From contig JAYODW010000026.1 in assembly GCA_038116745.1 (NCBI GenBank), positions 10,560 to 74,559 of the forward strand: DNA of 64,000 nt. Reading direction: 5' to 3'. The notes beneath the pieces are model-generated. The model saw only the letters and a program-made list of their open reading frames with translations. It was not told where the DNA came from and did no database searches. The DNA comes from JAYODW01 sp038116745 (GTDB lineage Bacteria > Pseudomonadota > Gammaproteobacteria > Ga0077536). The translations under genes and the position numbers were made by a program. Shown here one piece after another: positions 32,958 through 41,010 of this stretch (position 1 is its first letter; every line of letters begins with the position of its first letter).

Positions 32958-35201
32958 TTAGAGACTTGCGTACTTGCGGCGCAGACGCTGTCGCACCACC
33001 TCGGCCAGCGTATTGACGGCGAAAGTCGCCATGAACAGGACCAGTGCGGCGACGAACAGGATGCGGTAGTGGGTACTGTCAACTTCGGATTCCGGCATCT
33101 CCACGGCAATGTTCGCTGACAGCGCGCGAAACCCCTGAAAGATGCTGAGGTCCATGATTGGCGTGTTGCCCGTCGCCATGAGGACGATCATGGTTTCGCC
33201 GACTGCTCGACCCATGCCAATCATGATGGCGGAAAATATGCCGGGGCTGGCGGTCAGCAGGACCACGCGGACCGCGGTCTGCCAGGGCGTCGCTCCGAGC
33301 GCCAGCGAGCCCATGGTCAGCGACCGCGGTACGCTGAATACAGCGTCCTCACTGATCGTGAAGATAGTCGGTATCACGGCAAACCCAATGGCCAGACCGA
33401 CCACCAGAGAGTTGCGCTGGTCGTAGCTGATCCCGAACCGATCGTGCAGCCATTGGGTAGCGCTGCCATCAAGCGCCTGCGTTTCAATGACGCTGCCCAG
33501 AGCCAGGCTCGCCCACAGCGCAAACATGACAACCGGGATCAGGAGCACCGCTTCCCAGCCGTCCGGCGTGATGTTCTGCAGGCGAGCTGGCGCCCGCTGC
33601 CACAGGTACGCGCTCAGCACCACGATCAGAGGCACCAGCAGGGGTATCAGGACAAAGCCGACCAGATATTGCTCGACAAGCGCGGCAAGCCATAAACCCG
33701 CCAGGAATCCGAGAATGACCGTGGGCAGCGCGGCCATGATCTCGATCGAGGGCTTGACCGCCGCACGCATGCCCGGGGACATGAAATACGCTGTGTAAAC
33801 AGCGCCCAGGACGGCTATCGGAATAGCGAACAGCATCGAATAGAAGCTGGCTTTAAGCGTGCCGAAGGTCAGTGGCGTGAGACTGAACTTGGGTTCGAAG
33901 GCGGCACTTGCGGAAGAAGATTGCCAGATGAACTCCGGTTGCTCGCGACTCTCGTACCAGACCTTGCCCCACAGCGCCTGCCATGAGACTTCCGGGTGCG
34001 GGTTATCGATGCGAAATGTCTCGTAGTCGCCAGCCGCGTTGATCACCAACACGGCATCTGCGCGCGGCGCAAAGCTCATCCCGGTCGGAGCTTTCAGGCT
34101 GACCGCATGGCTGACCAGCTGGCGCGAGGCGGTCGCGTAGTAGAGCGCAATCGAGCCTCCTATATCGAGCGCGGCGAAGCCTTTGCGGAAGTGTTCGGGC
34201 GCGATCAGAGCGATCGCCGAGTTCATGGCCGGGAGCTCGCGGGCCTGCTGCAGGGCGTAGTTGTTCTGGGCATCCCTGACTGGAAACCATTGCTTCAGTC
34301 GGCCCTGGTCGTCGCCGATGATGAGAGACAGACCGCCGCTCAGCAGGGCTACGGCGGTTACCCTTGAGCCGGGTGCCACAACCGCAGTGCGGTCCAGCAG
34401 AACCGGATCGTCCTTGCGCGTGATGTCGTACATCGAGAGCACTGTGGCGTCGGAGACTACAAAAAGACGCTGTTGTTCAACGTCTATTGCGAGCTGCGTG
34501 ACATCTTCGCCTTCGATATCAACGATGGTCCTGGATTCGTTAACCGTGATCTCGTCATCAAGAAAGGACGTCTGGCGCTCCAGATGTAGCAAGGTCAGTC
34601 GTCCGCTGGTGCTGACACCCGCGACCGATGCTTCATCCTCTCCAACCTGACCGGCAATTAGGCGCAGGCTGGAACCGTCTTCAGTGAGGCGCAGTGGCTG
34701 GTCGCCGTAGGGATAGATGAGCTGTGGGGTGATGACGCGGCTCCCTTCCGGGTAGCTGACGTCGTAATGGGTCTGTGCCAGCTGCACCCGTCCGTCCGCG
34801 GTGCCAGCCAGGATCGCCTGTGCGGCTGGTGCCCCCGCTGCAACCACAGATGTCTCGGTGGATGCGTCCTGCAGCACAGCACCATTCCCGAGGTCCCTGC
34901 CGCTGGCCAGCTCGAAAAAGCGGAAGTGTCCCGCTGCACTGATCTCCTGACCGACCTCGGCGTATTCATCGCTGGCGACCAGCACGCCGACCCCGTTACG
35001 GCTCAGCTGACGGACACCGTCGGACGTTATTTCCGCGCCTTTGAATAACGGTGCGACGACGTACAGCAGGTAGAAGAAGATGAGCAGGATCGCCAGGATT
35101 ACGGCGAACCCGCCTATCGTCATGGTGACGGTGAAACATTTGTCTTTGAACAGGCGCAGTCGTTCGCGACTTGAGCGACTCGCCAGAGTGCCGTCATTCA
35201 T
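32958..35201 (-). CDS. pstC: PstC, phosphate ABC transporter permease, long form
   Basis: 747 residues. An N-terminal membrane helix (about 30-52) is followed by about 380 periplasmic residues made of short beta repeats resembling a WD/propeller domain (ASDEYAEVGQ, LAIDVEQQRLFVVSD and LSLIIGDDQGRLKQWF). The permease core starts near residue 450 (GTLKASFYSMLFAIPIAVLG), with the EAA-type loop at SVPRSLTMGSLALGATPWQ. E. coli PstC has about 319 residues. No pstS lies upstream. It heads pstC-pstA-pstB-phoU. Confidence 0.93.
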   Translation of the reverse strand: MNDGTLASRSSRERLRLFKDKCFTVTMTIGGFAVILAILLIFFYLLYVVAPLFKGAEITSDGVRQLSRNGVGVLVASDEYAEVGQEISAAGHFRFFELASGRDLGNGAVLQDASTETSVVAAGAPAAQAILAGTADGRVQLAQTHYDVSYPEGSRVITPQLIYPYGDQPLRLTEDGSSLRLIAGQVGEDEASVAGVSTSGRLTLLHLERQTSFLDDEITVNESRTIVDIEGEDVTQLAIDVEQQRLFVVSDATVLSMYDITRKDDPVLLDRTAVVAPGSRVTAVALLSGGLSLIIGDDQGRLKQWFPVRDAQNNYALQQARELPAMNSAIALIAPEHFRKGFAALDIGGSIALYYATASRQLVSHAVSLKAPTGMSFAPRADAVLVINAAGDYETFRIDNPHPEVSWQALWGKVWYESREQPEFIWQSSSASAAFEPKFSLTPLTFGTLKASFYSMLFAIPIAVLGAVYTAYFMSPGMRAAVKPSIEIMAALPTVILGFLAGLWLAALVEQYLVGFVLIPLLVPLIVVLSAYLWQRAPARLQNITPDGWEAVLLIPVVMFALWASLALGSVIETQALDGSATQWLHDRFGISYDQRNSLVVGLAIGFAVIPTIFTISEDAVFSVPRSLTMGSLALGATPWQTAVRVVLLTASPGIFSAIMIGMGRAVGETMIVLMATGNTPIMDLSIFQGFRALSANIAVEMPESEVDSTHYRILFVAALVLFMATFAVNTLAEVVRQRLRRKYASL

Positions 35202-35338
35202 GATTGGGTTCCGAGGATCTCCAGGCGCCGCTCAATTTCCGAGCTGCACCCGGCAGCGGGTCGCGCCACAGGCCGGCGGTATCAGCCCCGGCGGTGTGCG
35301 AGTCAGGGATTTCTCAGGGGGCTGCTCGGATAGCAGCT

Positions 35339-35363
35339 CAGTTAACAGCAGCTTCATTACAGC
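35339..35363 (-). promoter_or_regulatory. Weak Pho-box-like sequence upstream of pstC
   Basis: Minus strand CTGTAATGAAGCTGCTGTTAA contains two CTGT(A/T)A elements, but the spacing is not the usual 11 bases. It lies about 140 bases before the pstC start. Low support. Confidence 0.25.
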
Positions 35364-35391
35364 ACGATGACGGCCGTGGCGTCGCGACCCA

Positions 35392-36222
35392 TCACTTCAG
35401 TGCCGCCAGGTAACAGATCCAACCGGCATCAGCGTCAGCCGTCTCAACGGCGGAAAATTCTCCGTTCCCGCTTTCGGTTTCCTCGTCCCAGCCTTGCCAG
35501 TAAACCACTGAGCGCTGGAAGCCCGCCTCTGTCAGCACCTCCCGGATCTCCGGCAAGGTCCACAGCCGCCAGTCGTAGGAGAACGCGCGTTTCATCCGCG
35601 ATCCGTCGGGGAAATTAAAATGGATGTGGCAGGTCAGGTCGCCGTTCACGGGGTTATAGCTGGCCTGGTCCCACACATAGGTGAAGCGTTTGTGCTGAGT
35701 GCGCTCTTTCAGAATGCGAAACGCGTCATAGCCACCGTAGCAGTCGAGGAACGCGACCCCGTCATCCACCAGACTGTCGCGCAGTCGCTTGAAATAGCGC
35801 CGGAGCAGTCGCCGCTCTTTGAACACCCAGTAGCTGAAGTTCATCGCGATGATGATGTCCTGCAGCGGGGTGTCAACCGACATGACATCGGCGTTGACCA
35901 GCGCAACCCGTGCCTGCTCTGCGGCATCGAGCTCCAGGACGTGATGCTCTTGTCCCCAGGCCAGGACGCTCGGTTCGAGATCGATGGCTGTTGCGTAATT
36001 TCCCTGGCGACGGCGCACCCATTCGCAGGCTGCGTTGGCGGTGCCGCAGAAATCCTCCCGCAGGTAGTGCGCCGTGCGGTCCCGCAATCGCGTGAACTCA
36101 GCGTCGATGAAATCGATTTCTGTCTCGGCGCACTGGACTGCGGCCTCGTAGAGCGCATGGGCGTCGGCGCGGTCGGCTCGCGATTTTTTCCTGCTGCGCT
36201 TCTCAGTCTTCTGCCTGCCCAT
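35392..36222 (-). CDS. Class I SAM-dependent methyltransferase
   Basis: 276 residues from the ATG at 36222 (MGRQKTEKRSRKKSR, a basic leader). Rossmann methyltransferase motifs: motif I region EDFCGTANAACEWVRR, AIDLEPSVLAWG with the SAM-ribose acidic residue, VNADVMSV, and NFSYWVFKERRLLRRYFKRL. The C-terminal half is beta-rich (YNPVNGDLTCHIHFNF). The substrate is unknown; the length and DFCGTA-type motif fit a family of uncharacterised methyltransferases. It ends 190 bases before pstC and is divergent from ppk. Confidence 0.8.
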   Translation of the reverse strand: MGRQKTEKRSRKKSRADRADAHALYEAAVQCAETEIDFIDAEFTRLRDRTAHYLREDFCGTANAACEWVRRRQGNYATAIDLEPSVLAWGQEHHVLELDAAEQARVALVNADVMSVDTPLQDIIIAMNFSYWVFKERRLLRRYFKRLRDSLVDDGVAFLDCYGGYDAFRILKERTQHKRFTYVWDQASYNPVNGDLTCHIHFNFPDGSRMKRAFSYDWRLWTLPEIREVLTEAGFQRSVVYWQGWDEETESGNGEFSAVETADADAGWICYLAALK

Positions 36223-36434
36223 GATGAAAAGCGTCTCTGGCGCACCTTGCGAACGGTCTGAGAAGGCGGCAATGTTACCCAGACACACTCCCTAATGCAC
36301 CGTGGTTCGTGACAGAAATCTTTTTAAATCAGGCCTTTTTACCGACCCTCGTTGTACTTCCGAGGGGACGGATCTCAGAAATATCTAATCGACAGTGCGA
36401 CCGGCACATGCTCTCAGCGCGGGGTGCCTGACTG

Positions 36435-38510
36435 ATGGACGCCAGGACCCTGCAGATCGGCGATCCGCGGCTGTACATCAACCGCGAGCTGAGTCTGCTG
36501 GAATTCAACCGGCGGGTGCTTGAACAGGCTAAAGATCCAACCAACCCGCTGCTGGAGCGGCTGCGCTTTCTGTGTATTGCGAGCAGCAATCTGGACGAGT
36601 TTTTCGAGATCCGTGTCGCCGGGCTTAAGGAGCAGGTGGTTTTCACGTCGACGCCGAACGGGCCTGACCAGATGTCGCCTGCAGAGCAGCTGCGCTCAAT
36701 CGGGCAGGTAGTGCATGCTCTGGTGGCGGAGCAATATCAGATCCTGAACGACGTACTCATTCCGGAGCTCGCCGGCGAGGAGATCCGTTTTCTCAAGCGT
36801 AGCGAGTGGAACACGCGGCAGAAAACCTGGATCCGCGGGTTCTTCAATCGGGAGCTGCTGCCGGTTCTGAGTCCTATCGGCCTCGATCCGTCGCACCCGT
36901 TTCCTCGCATTCTCAACAAAAGCCTCAATTTTCTGGTTTCGCTCGAAGGCACTGATGCGTTCGGCCGCAATGGGGTGATTGCGATTGTGCAGGCGCCGCG
37001 GGCGCTGCCCCGAATTATCAACATCCCGGAGACCTATGCCCGCGGACCGTTCGAATTCGTATTCCTGTCCTCAATCATTCACGCGCACGTCGATGACATC
37101 TTTCCAGGCATGCAGGTCACCGGCTGCTACCAGTTCCGGGTGACCCGGAACAGCGATCTGTTTGTGGACGACGAGGCGGTCGAGGATCTCCTGCATGCGC
37201 TGGAGGGGGAGCTGCACCAGCGCCGTTTTGGTGATGCGGTAAGACTCGAGGTCGCCAGCGACTGTCCGGCCGACATGGTAGATCTGTTGAAGCGCGAGTT
37301 CGATCTGGCGGAGGAGGATATTTACAGCTGCGACGGGCCCGTCAACCTGACCCGGCTGATGGCGGTGCCGGATCTTATCGAGCGCCCGGATCTCAAATTT
37401 CCAACATTCGTTCCCAGCAGTCCGGCCCGGATCACGCGTAACACTGACCTCTTCGAAGTCATGCGGCGCGGAGACCTGCTGCTGCATCACCCGTTCCAGT
37501 CATTCAAACCGATCGTCGATCTGCTGTTTCAGGCGGCACGCGACCCCGCTGTGCTTGTCATCAAACAGACTCTCTATCGCACGGGGCCTGATTCGGACAT
37601 TGTGGAGGCGCTCGTGGAGGCCGCCGAGGCCGGAAAGGAAGTCACGGTCGTCATCGAGCTCAAGGCCCGCTTCGAGGAACAGGCCAACATCGAACTTGCG
37701 ACCCGCCTGCAGGAAGCCGGCGCGCATGTGGTGTACGGCATTGTGGGTCATAAGACGCACGCCAAGATGATTCTGGTGGTCCGTCGGGAGGGTAAACAGT
37801 TACGGCGTTACGTACACCTCGGCACGGGAAACTATCATCCACGCACAGCGCGTCTTTATACCGATTACGGTCTGCTCACCAGCGATAACACGATAGGCGT
37901 CGATGTACAGAAGATTTTCCATCAGCTGACGGCGCCGGGTCGTGTCGGCAAGCTGAAGAAACTGCTGCAGTCACCCTTCACCATGCATCGCACGGTGCTT
38001 GAGCTCATTAATCGTGAAGCGGCGCACGCTGCGGCCGGCAAGCCCGCTCGGGTGATTGCGAAAATGAACTCCCTGTCTGAAGTCCAGACTATCGATGCGC
38101 TGTACGGGGCTTCCAGTGCCGGCGCGCGGGTAGACCTCATCGTGCGCGGGATCTGTGCCCTGCGTCCGGGGATCGAAGGGGTTTCGAGCAACATCCGCGT
38201 GCGTTCGATTGTCGGTCGGTTTCTGGAACACTCCCGGGTTTTCTACTTTCACAATGACGGTCACCCGGAGATCTACCTATCGAGCGCGGACTGGATGGGG
38301 CGGAATTTTTTTAACCGCATCGAAACCGCCGTCCTGGTGGAGGACAAGCGCCTGCACCAGCGGATTCTGAAAGAGACCTTCAACAACTATCTCGCCGATA
38401 ACGCGCGGGCCTGGACTCTGCGCAGCGACGGAACCTACACGCGGGTTACGCGTTCAGCGAGTGCCCGCAGCCGCGACGCGCAGCAGACGCTACTCGACAG
38501 CCTGAGTTGA
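36435..38510 (+). CDS. ppk: Ppk1, polyphosphate kinase
   Basis: 691 residues, full length. Domains in order: N (helical, starts YINRELSLLEFNRRVLEQA), H (head), C1 and C2, which are phospholipase D-like. The autophosphorylated His lies in GIVGHKTHAKMILVVRREG (about residue 440), with HLGTGNYHPRTARLY following. It makes polyphosphate from ATP at the membrane. ppx is convergent, 40 bases away. Confidence 0.97.
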   Translation: MDARTLQIGDPRLYINRELSLLEFNRRVLEQAKDPTNPLLERLRFLCIASSNLDEFFEIRVAGLKEQVVFTSTPNGPDQMSPAEQLRSIGQVVHALVAEQYQILNDVLIPELAGEEIRFLKRSEWNTRQKTWIRGFFNRELLPVLSPIGLDPSHPFPRILNKSLNFLVSLEGTDAFGRNGVIAIVQAPRALPRIINIPETYARGPFEFVFLSSIIHAHVDDIFPGMQVTGCYQFRVTRNSDLFVDDEAVEDLLHALEGELHQRRFGDAVRLEVASDCPADMVDLLKREFDLAEEDIYSCDGPVNLTRLMAVPDLIERPDLKFPTFVPSSPARITRNTDLFEVMRRGDLLLHHPFQSFKPIVDLLFQAARDPAVLVIKQTLYRTGPDSDIVEALVEAAEAGKEVTVVIELKARFEEQANIELATRLQEAGAHVVYGIVGHKTHAKMILVVRREGKQLRRYVHLGTGNYHPRTARLYTDYGLLTSDNTIGVDVQKIFHQLTAPGRVGKLKKLLQSPFTMHRTVLELINREAAHAAAGKPARVIAKMNSLSEVQTIDALYGASSAGARVDLIVRGICALRPGIEGVSSNIRVRSIVGRFLEHSRVFYFHNDGHPEIYLSSADWMGRNFFNRIETAVLVEDKRLHQRILKETFNNYLADNARAWTLRSDGTYTRVTRSASARSRDAQQTLLDSLS

Positions 38511-38550
38511 CAGCGCCAGCCAGGTCCGGGCGCATGATTGCCGGTAATCC

Positions 38551-40056
38551 TTATTTGAACTTGAGCTTCAGCTCGACGGCGCGCAGATAGTCGGCCTCTG
38601 ACTGGAGGTCGGCGCGCGTCAGGGGGTGCGCGGCCAGCCACCCCGTCGGGAAGCTCAGTCGCAGGATATTGGCGGAAACAGTCAGCTCGATCGGGGGAAG
38701 CGTCTCTTCGCTGCGACGCCGGTGCAGTAAACAGGCCAGCCGCAGAAGTACACAGACCCGAAGCATGGCGTGGACGCTGGAGGCAGGCAGCCGCTCAATA
38801 TCGGACCGTGGAAGCTTGCGTCGATGGCCCCGTACCAGAGTCGCGAGGCGCCTCTGCTCGCCTTTCGCGAAGCCCGGCATGTCGAGGCTGGAGAGCAGGT
38901 ATTCACCGTGCTTCTGATACTGGCTGTGGGACACGGCAAGGCCAATCTCGTGCACAGCCGCCGCCCAGCGCAGGAGCTGGCGGTAATCACTGTCGTTGAC
39001 AGACCCTAAAGCTGTGACCTGGTCAAGCAACATCAGGGCAGTAGCGGAGACGCGGGCGCTGTGCTCAGTATCGATATGGTAGCGACGCTGTAGCTCGGCA
39101 ATTGTCCGTTCACGGACGTCCTCGTGCTGGATGCGACCCAGGAGGTCGTAGAGCAGGCCTTCGCGGAGCGCACTTTCGGAGACCCGCATGCGCGCGATAC
39201 CAAACGCTTCGAAGACAGCGCTGAGGATCGCTACACCCCCGGGCAAAACCGGACGACGTTCATCTGAGAGGCCGTCCAGCTCCAGCCGGTCGATGTGACC
39301 CGCTGTGAGCATATGTTCCTTCAGCGCAGTAAGGCTCTGCGGGGTAATTCCTTCCTCGCTCCATCCTTGCGCGACCACGATGGCTCTGATAGCGAGAATC
39401 GTTCCCGAGGCACCGATGGCTGACTCCCATCCCAGACGTCGATAGCCGATCTCGATAGCTTCCAGCTCCTGGCGAGCCGTCAGCTCGGCTGCGGCCAGGC
39501 GCTTGGAGTCGATCACGCCGTTGGCGAAATGGGCTGCACTGTGACTCACGCAGCCCATGTGCAGCGATTCCATGAGCATGGGCTCAAAGCGCCGGCCCAG
39601 AATGCACTCGGTGCTGCCGCCACCGATGTCGATCACGAGTCTTTGCTGGGCGTCGTCTTCGAGCCCGTGGGCGACGCCGAGATAAATCAGCCGCGCTTCT
39701 TCGTAACCTGAGATGACGTCGATGGTGTGCCCGAGCGCTGCTTCAGCCCGGGCAATGAAGGTCGCCGCATTGCGCGCCTTGCGCAGGGTATTAGTGCCCA
39801 CAATCCGCACGGAGCTTGCGGGCAGGTCGCGCATGCGTTCACCGAAACGCTCGAGACATTCCAGCGCCCGGACAATCGCGCTTTCGGTAATGCATTGATC
39901 GGCATCAAGCCCTGCGGCGAGTCGGACTGCGCCGCGCATGCGATCGAGGACACGAAAGCGGTGGTCTCCCGCCCGGGCAACGATCATGTGAAAACTGTTG
40001 GATCCGAGGTCGACCGCGGCAAGGTCGCGAGCGGCGTGGCTGGGAGGCGGACTCAT
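38551..40056 (-). CDS. ppx: Ppx/GppA exopolyphosphatase
   Basis: 501 residues from the ATG at 40056 (MSPPPSHAARDLAAVDLGS). ASKHA-type phosphatase domain with the phosphate loops DLGSNSFHMIVAR and VIDIGGGSTECILG, then an HD-like C-terminal domain (VHEIGLAVSHSQYQKHGEYLL). It removes phosphate from polyphosphate or pppGpp. Pairing with ppk in convergent orientation suggests opposite control of polyphosphate. Longer in-frame starts exist up to 40125. Confidence 0.94.
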   Translation of the reverse strand: MSPPPSHAARDLAAVDLGSNSFHMIVARAGDHRFRVLDRMRGAVRLAAGLDADQCITESAIVRALECLERFGERMRDLPASSVRIVGTNTLRKARNAATFIARAEAALGHTIDVISGYEEARLIYLGVAHGLEDDAQQRLVIDIGGGSTECILGRRFEPMLMESLHMGCVSHSAAHFANGVIDSKRLAAAELTARQELEAIEIGYRRLGWESAIGASGTILAIRAIVVAQGWSEEGITPQSLTALKEHMLTAGHIDRLELDGLSDERRPVLPGGVAILSAVFEAFGIARMRVSESALREGLLYDLLGRIQHEDVRERTIAELQRRYHIDTEHSARVSATALMLLDQVTALGSVNDSDYRQLLRWAAAVHEIGLAVSHSQYQKHGEYLLSSLDMPGFAKGEQRRLATLVRGHRRKLPRSDIERLPASSVHAMLRVCVLLRLACLLHRRRSEETLPPIELTVSANILRLSFPTGWLAAHPLTRADLQSEADYLRAVELKLKFK

Positions 40057-40127
40057 GCGGCGATTCGCCTGGAAAAGGCGCCGCATTATACTGCGGCACT
40101 CCTGGCAGCTGAGTGGAACCGGCAAGT

Positions 40128-40547
40128 ATGGGTGCGGAAGAAATCAAGCGTGTGACGCCGCCGGAGGCGGCTGAGATTCTGGCTGCTGATGCGCAGGCCG
40201 TCATGATCGACGTCAGATCCAAAGTGGAATTCGATTACATCGGGCACGCTCGCGGCGCGATCAACGTGATATGGAAAGACTATCCGGACTGGCAGGAGAA
40301 CCCCGCTTTTGTTGCAGAAGTGGCAGCCGCCCTGACCGCATCCGGTGGCGATGACAAGGGGCGCGCTGTGCTGTTGATGTGTCGCAGCGGCGCCCGTTCC
40401 ATGGCTGCTGCGCAAAAACTTGCGGCCGCCGGCTACAGCAATCTGCACAACGTCGAAGAGGGCTTCGAGGGTGAGAAGGACGCTGAGGGCCATCGCCGCT
40501 GTGTCAACGGCTGGGCTGCCCACGGTCTGCCCTGGGACCAGGGTTGA
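40128..40547 (+). CDS. Rhodanese-domain sulfurtransferase
   Basis: 139 residues from the ATG at 40128; a GTG at 40113 is also possible. A single rhodanese domain: VTPPEAAEILAA, VMIDVRSKVEFDYIGHARGA and the active-site loop LMCRSGARS with catalytic Cys. The C-terminal VEEGFEGEKDAEGHRR and NGWAAHGLPW match the group of small periplasmic-type or cytoplasmic rhodaneses with no fixed substrate. No signal peptide. Followed by a hairpin shared with the convergent DUF2007 gene. Confidence 0.88.
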   Translation: MGAEEIKRVTPPEAAEILAADAQAVMIDVRSKVEFDYIGHARGAINVIWKDYPDWQENPAFVAEVAAALTASGGDDKGRAVLLMCRSGARSMAAAQKLAAAGYSNLHNVEEGFEGEKDAEGHRRCVNGWAAHGLPWDQG

Positions 40548-40556
40548 ATTCACGGG

Positions 40557-40575
40557 GGCTGCCCGCCCGGCAGCC
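40557..40575. terminator. Hairpin between convergent genes
   Basis: GGCTGCC, loop CGCCC, GGCAGCC: a 7-bp perfect stem in the 30-base gap between the rhodanese and DUF2007 stops. There is no T tract, so it may be a Rho-assisted or weak bidirectional terminator. Confidence 0.5.
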
Positions 40576-40577
40576 TG

Positions 40578-40892
40578 TCAGGGGGGCTCTGCCGTCGCGC
40601 ACCGCCAGCACTGTGCGAAGACCCCTTCAATAAGCTCGCCGCAGGTGGCGCATTGCCAATCGGGTGGCGGGGGACTGTGCGAACCGAGAGCCTCCGCTAT
40701 CAGCTGACGCGCATGGGCGAGGTCATCGCCATTCACCACCCAGAGCTCGGGCCAGCACTCGTTGACGGGCAGCTCTCCCAGAGCCCCGCTGAGGAACTGA
40801 TTGCGTTGCTGACAGGCGATGCCGGCTGCTTCGAGGATCGATGCGAGCCAGCCGCTCAGCAGGGAGTCGGGTCCGGCGTAGACTCGATGCAT
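40578..40892 (-). CDS. DUF2007 protein with C-terminal zinc ribbon
   Basis: 104 residues from the ATG at 40892 (MHRVYAGPDSLLSGW). The first 70 residues match the DUF2007 'putative signal transducing' fold (ILEAAGIACQQRNQFLSGALG and ELWVVNGDDLAHARQLI). A CATC...CWRC pair at the C-terminus forms a zinc ribbon. Function unknown. Alternative start at 40913. Confidence 0.8.
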   Translation of the reverse strand: MHRVYAGPDSLLSGWLASILEAAGIACQQRNQFLSGALGELPVNECWPELWVVNGDDLAHARQLIAEALGSHSPPPPDWQCATCGELIEGVFAQCWRCATAEPP

Positions 40893-41010
40893 GGTGGCTT
40901 GGTGATTTTGCAATGCAGCATATAATGCCGGCCCGCTTCGTCGACGGGTAGTCGGCGCGCAGTCTCACACCCATCCACTTTCCTCGCGTTTTCAAGCGCC
41001 GGTATCCCCT

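Noticed and set aside
36300..36434. Pho box upstream of ppk
   Set aside because: Only a single CTGTCAC half-site on the minus strand, with no second half at the proper spacing.
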